A stretch of DNA of 64,000 nucleotides from Sinorhizobium sp. BG8 (GCF_016864555.1 NZ_CP044011.1:2623501-2687500); one strand, 5' to 3'. Shown: positions 7,918 to 17,699, counted from the first letter of the stretch. The notes: generated by a model not told the origin, from the letters alone. Translations and numbers: made by a program.

Positions 7918-8835
7918 ATGACGCGTCACGATGCATTCGACGGACTGTCGGAGTTTCTAGCAATCGCAAAACATAGAAGTATTCGTAAGGCTGCATTGGA
8001 GCTTGGCGTGACGCCAGGTGCGATCAGCCAGGCGTTGCAAAAGCTGGAACGCAGGCTTTCGACTCCTTTGTTTCATCGCACAACCAGAAAGATATCACTA
8101 ACAGAAGCAGGTGAAGGGCTTCTGGCGAAGATAGGCCCGGCCGCTCATTTGATTGAGGCAAGCTTTGAGGAGACGCTTCAGTCTTCAAGCGAACCGTCCG
8201 GGACGCTTCGTCTTATCGTGGAGAGGCTTGCTATTCCGCACGTCATGGAGCCCGTGATGCCCCTGTTCAGAGAAGCTTGGCCGCTGGTGAATGTCGACGT
8301 AACTGTCAGTAATCAGCATCACGATTTTGTTGCGCAAGGTTATGATGCAGGCATCTTGCTCGGATCCTATGTCGCGCAGGAAATGATCGCTATCAGGCTG
8401 TCACCACCGTTCAGTTGGGCAGTTTTCGGTTCTCCGGAGTATTTCAGATCGCACGGGAAGCCTCGAACACTTGGCGAGCTAACGCAGCACCGATGCATTC
8501 GATTTCGACGCCCGGAAAAAGGAGACATCTATAGGTGGGAGTTTCTCGACCAGGGTCAGACCGTGCGCTTGGAACCGAATGGACCCATCACGGTGAACGA
8601 TGGGGAACTCATGCGGCAATTCGCCTGCCAGGGGCAAGGCCTCATATATTCGTCAACATTCCATACGTCGCGCGAGCTCGCTCAGGGCTTGCTCGAACCT
8701 GCCTTGCTTAATTACTCTCCCGGCGGCGACGGCCTCTTCCTCTATTTTACCAAGGCCGCCCAGGGTCAGCCAAAGTTGCGAGCGTTCATTGATGCTTGCT
8801 CGAAACTACGCAAGCAGTCCAAAGCAGGGACTTGA
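7918..8835 (+). CDS. LysR family transcriptional regulator
   Basis: A 305-aa LysR-type regulator with a standard N-terminal helix-turn-helix (residues 5-65; SIRKAALELGVTPGAISQALQKLERRL) and a C-terminal effector domain of the PBP2_CrgA-like group. A TTG at 7897 extends the frame by 7 codons, but ATG 7918 leads directly into the conserved domain. It is divergent from the exported DJ-1-like gene, its likely target. The 157-bp divergent region contains TATGTT (7793) and AACATA (7813) arms that could serve as its site. Confidence 0.9.
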   Translation: MTRHDAFDGLSEFLAIAKHRSIRKAALELGVTPGAISQALQKLERRLSTPLFHRTTRKISLTEAGEGLLAKIGPAAHLIEASFEETLQSSSEPSGTLRLIVERLAIPHVMEPVMPLFREAWPLVNVDVTVSNQHHDFVAQGYDAGILLGSYVAQEMIAIRLSPPFSWAVFGSPEYFRSHGKPRTLGELTQHRCIRFRRPEKGDIYRWEFLDQGQTVRLEPNGPITVNDGELMRQFACQGQGLIYSSTFHTSRELAQGLLEPALLNYSPGGDGLFLYFTKAAQGQPKLRAFIDACSKLRKQSKAGT

Positions 8836-9254
8836 TGCATAGCTAACTCCTACCTTAGGCGGTAACGCCTTCAGCCCTGCCTCGCAATGGTATCATTCTG
8901 ATCGACCCCCGAGTTTAGGCTAAGGATACATCAACGGGTGCGTTGCAGATTTAGGTCACAGTTTGTGAGCTGTTGATAAGGCGGCTGAAGCTAACCAAAC
9001 TGTTCAGCCCTGCTGAAAGGTCAACGAAACCTTAGACTCTTGCCCTGGCAGAAGGTCGGCGCCCACTTTGTATTCAATGCCGCATAGTCTCTTGAGCGGA
9101 CATCCGCCTCTGGCGCAAGGCGCTCGTACCGGCAGGCTCCCGCGCGAGGCGATAAATCTGGCACCGGCGTGCGAACAAGTGTAGCTTCAGGAGGATGAGA
9201 GGCCGGGAATGTTCCGGCCCCAGACCAACGCAATAGCGAGGCCTTCTACACCTT
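8836..9254. other. intergenic region without a recognised gene
   Basis: About 420 bp between the LysR gene and the cyclase fusion. I see only a small stem (AGGCG-GTAA-CGCCT near 8858-8871) shortly after the LysR stop, and a GAGCGGACATCC block near 9095 related to the dispersed intergenic repeats. No credible ORF or RNA was recognised. Confidence 0.4.
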
Positions 9255-9267
9255 CGGAGAGGTGGTT

Positions 9268-11577
9268 ATGGAAGCATTTCGCGCGGAACGGCGGCTGGTT
9301 GCAGTTCTTGCCGTCGACATTGTTGGTTATTCGCGCCTCATCGAAGCCGACGAGGCCCGGACGCTGTCAGCAATCAAGGCGTGGCGTTCAGAAATCTTCG
9401 ATCCCCTTATGAAGGAGTACCACGGACGCATCGTGAAACTCATGGGCGATGGTGCGATCGTGGAATTCGGTTCCGTCGTCGACGCCGTTTCTTGCGCAGT
9501 CGCGTCACAGATCAGGAACGCTTCACGCCAGGTGGGTGTCGCACCCCAGCACGGACTTCTTTTCCGCATGGGCATCAATCTCGGCGATGTCGTCGTCGAT
9601 GGGGACGATCTGCTGGGCGACGGCGTCAATGTCGCGGCACGCCTTGAGCAGATCTGCGAACCAGGCGGGCTTTTCGTATCCGGCACTGCCTTCGATCATT
9701 TGCAGGGCAACTTCGAGCTGCCGCTGGAATTCATCGGCGAGCAGCATGTGAAGAACATCATGCGGCCCGTCCGTGTCTACCGGGTGAGGTTCGAGGGAAG
9801 CAAGCGGCTTTCGCGCTTCAACGTGGAAAGCCTTCGCAGGTGGGGAATTCCGGCTGCCCTGGTTCTCCTGCTTCTGATCGGCGCGCCTGCAGTCTGGCTG
9901 GCCGGGAGGCAGGAGAGTGCCGACGCGACGTCCGCCGCAGAGACGGCCTTGCCGCTGCCCGAAACGCCATCGATCGCCGTTCTGCCATTCGACAATCTCA
10001 GTTCCGATGCGGGGCAGGGCTATTTCGCCGACGGAATGACCGACGACCTGATCACGGAACTCTCGAAACTGTCGGGCATCTTCGTGATCGCGCGCAATTC
10101 GACCTTCACCTACAAGGGCAAACCCACGAAGGTGCAGCAGGTGGCCGAGGAGCTGGGCGTCCATTACGTCCTGGAGGGAAGCGTGCGCCGCGAGGGGGAC
10201 CATGTCCGGGTCAATGCCCAGTTGATTGACGCGGTCGACGGGCACCATCTCTGGGCCGAGCGTTATGACGGTGAAATGAGCAGCGTGTTCGGGCTGCAGG
10301 ACAGGGTGATAAAACAGATCGTGTCCACGCTCTCCGTGAAGTTGACGAGTGCCGAGCAGAAGGTGGCGGCGGTACCGGAAACGACGAACCCGCAGGCATA
10401 CGATACCTTGCTGCGAGGCTGGGAGCATCTTCGCCGGGACAGCGAGACCGGAAGGATTGCGGCCACCGACTTCTTCCAGAGGGCTATTGTGCTCGATCCG
10501 AACTATAGCCGCGCCTATGCGTCACTGGCGGCGGCAAACTGGAGGACCGGCGTTTCATCCGGGGATTTTACCCGCAGAGAGAACGCCTCCAGAAACCTGA
10601 CCAGAAACCTCGCAAAGGCCATGGAAAATCCGACGCCGCTTGCCTATGCGATATCGGCGCAGGTGCTTGCCCAGCAGGGGCGCTATGGCGACGCATTCGC
10701 TGCCATTGACCGGGCGATGAAGCTTGCGCCGAATGATCCCGACAACCATGTCAGCATGGCCCGGGTGCTGAACGCGACGGGACACGCGGCGGAAGCGGAA
10801 CAGCAGGTCCGCCTGGCGATGAGGTTCGATCCCCATCCCTCGCTGGCAACGCTGCGCATGCTCGCGGTCTCGTTCTTCTCGCAGGGAAAATATGACGAGG
10901 CCATCGACACTTTTGAACGCGTGATCGAAAAGAGGTCCGATCGACTGGCAGATTACGCCACTCTGATATCGAGCTATGGACACCTCGGACGCACTGACGG
11001 CATTCAGGCGTTGATCGACCAGTACAACAAGTGGGCCACGGTCTACGTCGGCGATACGCTCACCGTTCAGGAAAGTGCATATGATTGGTATGGTAGCGTG
11101 CTCAACTACCATAGGCCCTACATCACGTTGATGCAGGAGGGACTTCGCAAGGCCGGGGTGCCCGAAGGGGCCGGAACAGACCTCGCCTTTGACGACTACG
11201 TCAAGTTCATGACGCTGACGAAAGGCGAACTCAGTGTCGACAGAACGATAAAGATCGATGTCGCGGAGGCGAGGGCGCTCTTGGCCCGCGGCGTGCCGTT
11301 CATCGATGTCCGCGCGCCGCTGAACTATGACGATGGCCATCTCCCCAAGGCCGTCAACCTTTCGCTCATCACCGGCCTCTCGAAGGAAAGCCTTGCCCAG
11401 GTGGCGGCCAAGGAAGACGAAGTCGCGTTCTACGGTCAGGGAAAGCATTCCGCCTATGCCGCCTATGCCTGCGCCAAGGCGATCGCCTGGGGTTACACGC
11501 GCATCTACTATTTTGCCGGCGGATACATGGAGTGGACTGACGAGGGGTATCCGCTCGTGATCGAGGTCAAGAGGTAG
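9268..11577 (+). CDS. class III nucleotide cyclase - TM - TolB-N-like/TPR - rhodanese-like fusion
   Basis: A 769-aa protein. Residues 8-180 form a class III cyclase domain with the metal-binding Asp17 (AVDIVGYS) and Asp61 (MGDGAIVEF) and the catalytic Asn121/Arg125 pair (NVAARLE), so it looks catalytically complete. One membrane segment spans about 193-212. Then follows a FlgO/TolB-N-like region (PSIAVLPFDNLSSD, about 234-365) and several TPR-like repeats (about 375-600), as in rhizobial cyclase-TPR proteins. The last 110 residues are a rhodanese fold (FIDVRAPLNYDDGHLPKAVNL ... YYFAGGYMEW), but the catalytic Cys position is Gly723 (FYGQGKHS), so sulfurtransferase activity is unlikely. The start is ATG 9268, with GGAGAGG at 9255-9261; GTG 9262 overlaps that site. 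A TRADD-associated-type membrane gene follows. Confidence 0.9.
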   Translation: MEAFRAERRLVAVLAVDIVGYSRLIEADEARTLSAIKAWRSEIFDPLMKEYHGRIVKLMGDGAIVEFGSVVDAVSCAVASQIRNASRQVGVAPQHGLLFRMGINLGDVVVDGDDLLGDGVNVAARLEQICEPGGLFVSGTAFDHLQGNFELPLEFIGEQHVKNIMRPVRVYRVRFEGSKRLSRFNVESLRRWGIPAALVLLLLIGAPAVWLAGRQESADATSAAETALPLPETPSIAVLPFDNLSSDAGQGYFADGMTDDLITELSKLSGIFVIARNSTFTYKGKPTKVQQVAEELGVHYVLEGSVRREGDHVRVNAQLIDAVDGHHLWAERYDGEMSSVFGLQDRVIKQIVSTLSVKLTSAEQKVAAVPETTNPQAYDTLLRGWEHLRRDSETGRIAATDFFQRAIVLDPNYSRAYASLAAANWRTGVSSGDFTRRENASRNLTRNLAKAMENPTPLAYAISAQVLAQQGRYGDAFAAIDRAMKLAPNDPDNHVSMARVLNATGHAAEAEQQVRLAMRFDPHPSLATLRMLAVSFFSQGKYDEAIDTFERVIEKRSDRLADYATLISSYGHLGRTDGIQALIDQYNKWATVYVGDTLTVQESAYDWYGSVLNYHRPYITLMQEGLRKAGVPEGAGTDLAFDDYVKFMTLTKGELSVDRTIKIDVAEARALLARGVPFIDVRAPLNYDDGHLPKAVNLSLITGLSKESLAQVAAKEDEVAFYGQGKHSAYAAYACAKAIAWGYTRIYYFAGGYMEWTDEGYPLVIEVKR

Positions 11578-11737
11578 CTTGGGCAGGAACTGCCACATGC
11601 GGCCCCAAGGGTTGCCGGTGCCGGCATTGCCGAAACACCGAAGCAAGTGCGCGGGTCGGCTGATATTGAGACTGCAGTCTTGGGGTTACAGGCTTTGCAT
11701 TGCCATCTCGGCATGTTTTCGGAAGGGGGCGAGACAG

Positions 11738-12541
11738 ATGAGCATCAGCGGTCTATTGCATAGTGAGGAGGACACAGCAACCGCTCAAATGCAAGCTTTG
11801 CAGGACCGGTTGACCGAAACCAAGAAAACAATAACGCGTCAGAACAGCATGCGACGTGCTCTTTATCGATTTGCTGGACTGATCTTCTTGAGCACATGCA
11901 CTTGGTTGGCGTGGACTATTCTTAACATGGACGTGCTTCATGAACCCATCTGGGGATTTTCCACGAAGCAAAGCAACATAATTACAGTGTTGGGCATCAC
12001 ATATTCGTTCTTCATTGTACTGTCGGCGTTGTTGTACTCGGACCGCGGGCGCGAGCTCGACGCCAAGGATCTTGAAGACGAAATTGACCTTCGACAGATG
12101 GGGGCAGCTTCACTGGAGCAGAAGGCGCACAAGCTTCTGAGAATTCAACAAAACCAACTGTCGCGATATTTGGAGCTCATCCTTCAGCAAAGCCGCGGCA
12201 TCTTTTTTGTTGGCATTGGCGCGATGGTGGCGGGGGTAGCCGTAGTTGTACTCACCATCTGGCAAACCAGGACCATGGGTCCGGAGGCTGACGTCTGGCA
12301 AAAAGCAATAGTTGCGGTCGTAGGTTCGATCGGCGCAATCATGACGAATTTTGTTGCGGCGATATACCTGAAGATGTTTTCCAACATCGGTTCGGCGGTG
12401 CAGAAATCTATCAGCTCGCTTAGTCAAAGCACCAACTTGAATTTCGCAAATGTTCTGATCGCAAACATTACCACCGAAGAAGCTCGCAACGAGACTTTGA
12501 AGGCGATTGCGGAGGCAATCAGCAAGCCCAACCAGAGCTAG
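11738..12541 (+). CDS. membrane protein with TRADD-N-associated (two-TM) domain
   Basis: A 267-aa protein. A coiled-coil region (residues 10-40) precedes a hydrophobic pair (about 50-110); then a second part, KAHKLLRIQQNQLSRYLELILQQSR, leads into two membrane segments (FFVGIGAMVAGVAVVVLTIW and a later VGSIGAIMTNFVAAIYL) and ends NLNFANVLIANITTEEARNETLKAIAEAI. That second half closely resembles the domain known as the cyanobacterial TRADD-N-associated transmembrane domain, which occurs in predicted immunity and signalling proteins. The frame is open to 11579, but ATG 11738 has GAAGGGGG 8 bases upstream. It follows the cyclase fusion by 160 bp on the same strand. Its role is unknown; a membrane effector or sensor is an inference. 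Confidence 0.75.
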   Translation: MSISGLLHSEEDTATAQMQALQDRLTETKKTITRQNSMRRALYRFAGLIFLSTCTWLAWTILNMDVLHEPIWGFSTKQSNIITVLGITYSFFIVLSALLYSDRGRELDAKDLEDEIDLRQMGAASLEQKAHKLLRIQQNQLSRYLELILQQSRGIFFVGIGAMVAGVAVVVLTIWQTRTMGPEADVWQKAIVAVVGSIGAIMTNFVAAIYLKMFSNIGSAVQKSISSLSQSTNLNFANVLIANITTEEARNETLKAIAEAISKPNQS

Positions 12542-12703
12542 CGATATCTTCTCTGGGCCAGAGTCGCCGTGCGGCCTCTGCCGCCGCATGCCCGGAGTTG
12601 AGTGAAGAGCGGAAGAGGTCGTTATCCCCTTTGAGGACCGCAAACGGCGCCAGACGGATAGTCTCCAAATAGAGGCAAGCCGGTTCCGCCCGGTTCGCAC
12701 CGC

Positions 12704-13582
12704 CTATGGCACATATTGCAGCATGATCTGCGAGTGCAGCATTGGCGCCTCGGCTCCGAAATAGGTCTCGAGCAGCGGCAGGAAATCGTCCGACAGGTAG
12801 AATTCCGTCAGCGCGCGGTCCGCCAACAGGCGGAAGTCGGCGTCGTCGCGGCGCAACGCAATCGCATAGGGTTCATGCGTGAACAGGCGATCGCCGACTT
12901 CGAGCGAGGAAGGATCGCGCGCCCGCTTGGCGAGACTGATGAGCAGCACCTGGTCGGCGATGTAGGCATCGATCTTGCGATCCTCCAGCGCCCTGAGCCC
13001 GTCCTCATGGGTGTTGAAATCGGCAAGCTTCGTATTCGATGCCTGGATTGCCAGCGCTTCGCGAAGCGTCGCTGCCGTCGTCGTGTTTGCGCGCATACCG
13101 ATGACGTTTGTGGCGGCACGCTCGCTGACGGCGTGAACGACGGGTCCGTCGAGAAAGAGCGTCTGCAGGTAGTCGGGTGAATCCTTGCGCAGCAGCGCGC
13201 TTGCCCCGGTAAGAAAGATCGGTTGTGAGAAATCGACGGTTTCCCGCCGCTCCAGGTTCACGGTGATGGAACCGCAAAGCAGGTCGATCTCTTCATTCTT
13301 CACCGCGTCGAAGCCGTTCGCGAGGGTCTTTTCGACATATTCGCGTTCAAGCTCCGGGAACTGATGTTCGATTTCGTCGGCGATCCTGCCGCACAGGTCG
13401 ATGGCATATCCCACGGGTTCGCCGCCCGGGTTGCTGGAGGAGAAGGGCGCTTCGTCGGAGATGTAGCCGATGCGCAGGCTTCCGCGCTCCGCAATCGTGT
13501 CGAGCGTTCCGGCACCAGCCGTGAAAGCCGAAAGGCAAAGGACCAGGTTCGCCAGCAGAAACCGTCTCATGCGCCTGGCCAT
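12704..13582 (-). CDS. amino-acid-type ABC transporter substrate-binding protein (orphan)
   Basis: A 292-aa periplasmic binding protein of the SBP_bac_3 family. A signal peptide (MARRMRRFLLANLVLCLSAF, cleavage near residue 25) is followed by the hallmark LRIGYISDEAPFSSSNPGG and DAVKNEEIDLLCGSITVNLERRETVDFSQPIF. It should bind an amino acid or similar polar ligand. No permease or ATPase gene is nearby, so it either serves a transporter elsewhere or acts as a sensor ligand-binding protein. The frame is open to 13639; the ATG at 13582 was chosen because the signal peptide starts there, though ATG 13570 is also possible. It converges with the TRADD-associated-type membrane gene. Confidence 0.85.
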   Translation of the reverse strand: MARRMRRFLLANLVLCLSAFTAGAGTLDTIAERGSLRIGYISDEAPFSSSNPGGEPVGYAIDLCGRIADEIEHQFPELEREYVEKTLANGFDAVKNEEIDLLCGSITVNLERRETVDFSQPIFLTGASALLRKDSPDYLQTLFLDGPVVHAVSERAATNVIGMRANTTTAATLREALAIQASNTKLADFNTHEDGLRALEDRKIDAYIADQVLLISLAKRARDPSSLEVGDRLFTHEPYAIALRRDDADFRLLADRALTEFYLSDDFLPLLETYFGAEAPMLHSQIMLQYVP

Positions 13583-13756
13583 ACGTGTCTGCGGAACACC
13601 TGCATGATCTTCATCTCGGGAAAACGGTGGTGATCTCAAAGGCGTGCGCGCAGCTTATGGGCTGCGCGCCATTTGTCAACGGAGGACACATTGGCGGCGC
13701 TCGTCGGCATCATCGCCGTGGCAAGATCAATCGACCCATGACCGCAGATGGCGCGA

Positions 13757-13780
13757 AGCGGCCGTGAAGTAGCGGCCGCT
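13757..13780. repeat. inverted repeat upstream of ilvD
   Basis: AGCGGCCG and CGGCCGCT are perfect 8-bp arms separated by 8 bases, in the divergent region between the binding protein gene and ilvD. It could be an operator or a GC-rich hairpin; apart from it I recognised nothing in 13583-13887. Confidence 0.35.
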
Positions 13781-13887
13781 GCTGGCCCATTTCGGTCCCG
13801 CGCACCGCCGAAAGAAAATCGGGCTATTGCGATATATGCTATGACCTCTGCTAGTCCCCCTCGCTAATCCGGAGCCGGAGGTGTGCA

Positions 13888-15561
13888 ATGCCCTTTAACG
13901 ATAGGTCAAAGCATATTACCGAGGGGGTGGCGCGCTCACCTAATCGGGCAATGTATTATGCGCTCGGTTATGAGAAAGCCGATTTCGACAAGCCGATGAT
14001 CGGCATTGCAAATGGGCATTCCACGATCACCCCCTGCAATGCAGGTCTGCAGCCGCTGGCAGATGCGGCTATCGCATCGATCAAGGCGGCAGGTGCCAAC
14101 CCTCAGGTCTTCGGCACGCCGACGATATCTGATGGCATGTCCATGGGCACCGAGGGCATGAAATACTCACTGGTTTCCCGCGAGGTGATCGCAGATTGCA
14201 TCGAGACCGCAGTCCAGGGGCAATGGATGGACGGAGTGCTCGTCATCGGCGGCTGCGATAAGAACATGCCAGGTGGGATGATCGGCATCCTTCGGGCAAA
14301 CGTTCCTGCAATCTATGTCTACGGTGGGACGATCAAACCAGGTAGATGGAAGGGGCAAGAGCTATCCATTGTTTCCTCCTTCGAGGCCGTTGGTGCGTTC
14401 ATGGCGGGGAACATGAGCGAGGAAGATTTCGTAGGTATAGAGCGCAACGCCTGCCCATCGACGGGTTCGTGCGGTGGAATGTATACGGCGAACACCATGA
14501 GCTCGTCGTTCGAGGCGTTGGGCATGTCGCTACTCTATTCTTCGAATATGGCCAACACGGACCAAGAGAAGATTGATAGCGCTTCTGTATCCGCGAGCGT
14601 GCTGGTCGAAGCCGTCAAGAAAGGCATCAAACCTCGCGATATCGTTACGCGCAACGCAATCGAAAATGCCGTCGCTCTGATCATGGCTACCGGTGGCTCG
14701 ACCAATGCCGTTCTCCACTATCTCGCGATCGCGCACGCGGCAGAAGTTGGATGGTCTCTCGACGATTTCGAGCGGACACGCAGGAAAGTGCCGGTCATCT
14801 GCGATCTCAAACCGTCCGGAAAATTCATGGCGGTTGATCTCCATCAGGCCGGAGGCATTCCTCAGGTGCTGAAGCTGCTGCTCAATGCAGGGCTCTTGCA
14901 CGGCGACTGTCTCACCGTCACCGGCCGCACGATTGCTGAAGAACTCGACGGACTGGCAGATCAGCCACGTGCCGACCAGCATGTCATTCGAACGCTGAGT
15001 TCACCGCTTTACAGCGAGGGCCATCTGGCAATCCTCAAAGGCAACCTGGCGGAGGATGGGGCGGCGGCAAAGATCAGCGGCTTGAAGAAGCTTGCAATTA
15101 CCGGTCCCGCGCGTGTTTTTGAAGACGAGCAATCGGCCATGGATGCCATCTTGGCTGACAGGATCAAGCCGGGCGACATACTCGTTTTGCGCTATCTCGG
15201 CCCAAAGGGCGGACCTGGCATGCCTGAGATGCTGGCTCCGACATCTGCGATCATCGGCCGAGGACTGGGCGACAGCGTGGGACTTATCACTGACGGCCGG
15301 TTCTCGGGCGGGACTTGGGGAATGGTCGTTGGCCACGTTACCCCTGAGGCATTTGTCGGAGGGACGATCGCGCTGGTTCAAGAGGGCGACATGATCACCA
15401 TCGACGCGCATCGCAAGCTGCTGCAGCTTGAGGTGGGAGATGACGAAATCGCGCGGCGGCGCGCTCTTTGGAAGCAACCCAATCCCAGATACACCAAAGG
15501 AGTGCTTGCAAAATTTGCAGCACTTGCCAGGCCCGCTAACGAAGGGGCGATTACAGGGTAA
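13888..15561 (+). CDS. ilvD: dihydroxy-acid dehydratase
   Basis: A 557-aa IlvD/Edd family enzyme that converts 2,3-dihydroxy-isovalerate and 2,3-dihydroxy-3-methylvalerate to the 2-oxoacid precursors of valine, leucine and isoleucine. Three cysteines at the expected cluster positions are visible (Cys50 in TITPC, Cys123 in GGCDKN, Cys195 in TGSCGGMYT), matching the short [2Fe-2S] IlvD type rather than the 610-620 aa [4Fe-4S] enterobacterial type. The Mg-binding [11 protein letters not shown] is present. GGAGGTG lies upstream of the ATG. No other branched-chain biosynthesis gene is adjacent. Rhizobia often carry several IlvD/Edd paralogues, so a sugar-acid dehydratase role cannot be fully excluded, but the sequence reads as true IlvD. 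Confidence 0.88.
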   Translation: MPFNDRSKHITEGVARSPNRAMYYALGYEKADFDKPMIGIANGHSTITPCNAGLQPLADAAIASIKAAGANPQVFGTPTISDGMSMGTEGMKYSLVSREVIADCIETAVQGQWMDGVLVIGGCDKNMPGGMIGILRANVPAIYVYGGTIKPGRWKGQELSIVSSFEAVGAFMAGNMSEEDFVGIERNACPSTGSCGGMYTANTMSSSFEALGMSLLYSSNMANTDQEKIDSASVSASVLVEAVKKGIKPRDIVTRNAIENAVALIMATGGSTNAVLHYLAIAHAAEVGWSLDDFERTRRKVPVICDLKPSGKFMAVDLHQAGGIPQVLKLLLNAGLLHGDCLTVTGRTIAEELDGLADQPRADQHVIRTLSSPLYSEGHLAILKGNLAEDGAAAKISGLKKLAITGPARVFEDEQSAMDAILADRIKPGDILVLRYLGPKGGPGMPEMLAPTSAIIGRGLGDSVGLITDGRFSGGTWGMVVGHVTPEAFVGGTIALVQEGDMITIDAHRKLLQLEVGDDEIARRRALWKQPNPRYTKGVLAKFAALARPANEGAITG

Positions 15562-15619
15562 TTTCAGTTGAGTTCGCTCTTCGCAAAGGGTGCGACGGCC
15601 AGCAGTCCCATAAGGTCCA

Positions 15620-15940
15620 CTAGACTTCGCACGCACTGTAGCGCGGTGCTTGAGGTGCGTTCGCAACCATCAGCAGATTGCCGTCTGGATCGTCGGCGTT
15701 GAAATGAAAGACAGGCTTGTTGCGGTGCGGCCCGACGAACGATTTGCTGTCGAGCTCAGGTGCAGTACTTCCCGTCATGGACATCACAAAGAGATGCCCG
15801 AAGAGAATCCCTCCCTCGATCGATCGGCTCAATGTGGATCCCCTTGCTGTCAGCACGTGGGCACCTGACCGGACGTCGGATAGTTGTTCGCGCCGGGCGC
15901 ATGTCACCCTCGAAACGCGTGTGAAGATATGGCGTCGCAA
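15620..15940 (-). pseudogene. possible remnant of a VOC/glyoxalase-fold protein
   Basis: Only the last 40 codons are suggestive: PVFHFNADDPDGNLLMVANAP resembles the closing beta-strand and metal-ligand region (DPDGN) of VOC superfamily proteins. The upstream part of the frame has no recognisable first beta-alpha-beta-beta-beta module and no good start. I read it as a decayed fragment. Apart from this the region 15562-16098 shows no gene. Confidence 0.3.
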
Positions 15941-16098
15941 TTACCGCGCTTGTCCTCTTCCAGCTCCCATATTGGTCCTTTCACTTGGCAGCGCGTCGCG
16001 GTATAATTAGCGGTTGTTAAAATACAAAAAGACAAGGCCGTCAAAACAGGAAAGCTTCCATCTTTGGGGGAGGGGATTCAACTGTAGGAGGGTCGAAC

Positions 16099-17451
16099 AT
16101 GCTTAGCGGCTTTAGCAGGGCCTGCGCGCTAATTCTTTTGACAGGAAACTTCGCTCTCGCCCAATCGGATCAGATAGAGCCAAATGCTGGAACGTGGAAG
16201 ACGTGGGTAATCAGCTCGGGCAAAGACTTTCGCGTCCCGCCGCCACCGGATACGTCCGCCACCGAGTTGGAAGAGGTCCGCGAACTTGTCGCAAAGAACG
16301 ATGCGCAGGCCGCCGTCAAGATCACGTTCTGGGACGCCGGCTCGCCCGGGTATCGATGGATTGACCTGGTCAACAAGCGTCTTCTCGCAAACCAGCCGAT
16401 CCCCAATGCGCATCGCGTCTATACCTATCTGACGATGGCGGTCTACGACGCCACCGTCGCGGCCTGGGAGTCAAAATACTTCTACAATCGCCCCCGGCCG
16501 GCCCAGATGGATGCGACACTGTCGACTGCGCTGCCTACCCCTCGTAGTCCCGCTTATCCATCTGAGCACGCGGCAGCGGCCGGAGCCGCCGCGACCGTTC
16601 TTGCCTACTTCTTTCCGGACGAGGCGTCGTCGTTCCAGGCGATGGCCGAGGAAGCCGCACAATCGCGTGTCCTTGCCGGTGTCCAGTTCCCGAGCGACTC
16701 TTCCGCCGGCCTGGAACTGGGGCGACGGGTGGCAGAGCAGGTGATTGCGCGGGCAAAGGCCGACGGGTCCGATGCCGTCTGGTCCGGAACGGTCCCGACC
16801 GGTCCGTGCATGTGGGTCGGAGACAAACCGGTCAATGTAACCATGCCAAACTGGAAGCCGATCCTGCTCAAAACATCCGATGAATTCAGGCCGCCCGCTC
16901 CGCCCGACTGCAAGTCCGCGGCCGTAAAGGCCGAGGTGGAGGCAGTCCGGCAGTTTGATCGAAAATTCCCTAACAACTACAAAGCCTTCTACTGGCAAAG
17001 CCCGTCCGGCCTGCATACCAGCTGGTATGACTATGCCAGCAAGTGGATGTTCGAGGACAAGACGGATTCGAACGCGCCGCGAGCCGCTAGGGCTTACGCG
17101 ATGCTCGCAGCCGTCAACTACGATACCTTCATCGCAAGCAACGACGGGAAATACGCTTACTGGTACCTGCGGCCCAACATGCTTGACCCGGGCATCACTC
17201 CGTTGTTCGCAGTGCCGGCCCATCCCAGTTATCCGTCGAACCACTCCGCATTGTCGACTGCCCGATGCGAGGTACTTGCCTATCTGTTCCCCGACCACGC
17301 GGAGTTCATCCGCACGGTCGGCAAGGAGGCGGGCGATTCCCGCATCTGGGCCGGCATCCACTATGAAATGGACAACCAGGCCGGTGCCGCACTCGGCAAG
17401 GCGGTCGCCGGGAAATTCATCGAGAGGGCAAAGGAAGACGGGGCGGAGTAG
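16099..17451 (+). CDS. exported tandem PAP2/vanadium haloperoxidase-like protein
   Basis: A 450-aa protein with a signal peptide (residues 1-21, FALAQ) and two PAP2 acid-phosphatase/haloperoxidase motif sets. Set 1: KYFYNRPRPAQ (126-136), PSEHAAA (154-160), SRVLAGVQFPSD (189-200). Set 2: KYAYWYLRP (351-359), PSNHSAL (379-385), SRIWAGIHYEMD (414-425). The third motif normally carries the His that is the phosphatase nucleophile or vanadate ligand; it is His421 in set 2 but Gln196 in set 1, so only the C-terminal site looks competent. A periplasmic phosphatase or haloperoxidase are both possible. GTAGGAGGGTCG precedes the ATG. No partner gene is apparent. Confidence 0.85.
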   Translation: MLSGFSRACALILLTGNFALAQSDQIEPNAGTWKTWVISSGKDFRVPPPPDTSATELEEVRELVAKNDAQAAVKITFWDAGSPGYRWIDLVNKRLLANQPIPNAHRVYTYLTMAVYDATVAAWESKYFYNRPRPAQMDATLSTALPTPRSPAYPSEHAAAAGAAATVLAYFFPDEASSFQAMAEEAAQSRVLAGVQFPSDSSAGLELGRRVAEQVIARAKADGSDAVWSGTVPTGPCMWVGDKPVNVTMPNWKPILLKTSDEFRPPAPPDCKSAAVKAEVEAVRQFDRKFPNNYKAFYWQSPSGLHTSWYDYASKWMFEDKTDSNAPRAARAYAMLAAVNYDTFIASNDGKYAYWYLRPNMLDPGITPLFAVPAHPSYPSNHSALSTARCEVLAYLFPDHAEFIRTVGKEAGDSRIWAGIHYEMDNQAGAALGKAVAGKFIERAKEDGAE

Positions 17452-17608
17452 CGAAAGGGAGGAGGGCTGATCCGTTCCAGCGGATAACCGCCGGTGCCTT
17501 TTCCTGAAATGCCGCAATCCCGAGCGAGGGGTCTGCGTGGAACGTTCCGTTCACGCGGCAGCCGACGTGCGGGGCAGCAACGTTTCTCCGGAAATGGCGC
17601 CTGGCGGA

Positions 17609-17637
17609 CGAACGCGGATGTCCGCTTCTGGACCGAA
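17609..17637. repeat. fragment of the dispersed intergenic repeat seen at 791
   Basis: CGAACGCGG (17609-17617) and TCCGCTTCTGG (17621-17631) recur in the same order at 791-817. The rest of 17452-17699 shows no gene. Confidence 0.4.
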
Positions 17638-17699
17638 GCAGCCACAATACGGCGAAGGGATCTCGTTCGCCTCCCTCGATATTGAAGGACCGGCGATTT

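Noticed and set aside
9268-12541. Calling the cyclase plus membrane protein a Pycsar defence system
   Set aside because: The cyclase is a TPR-type receptor-like enzyme and the membrane protein lacks a visible cyclic-nucleotide-binding domain; only the gene order is similar.
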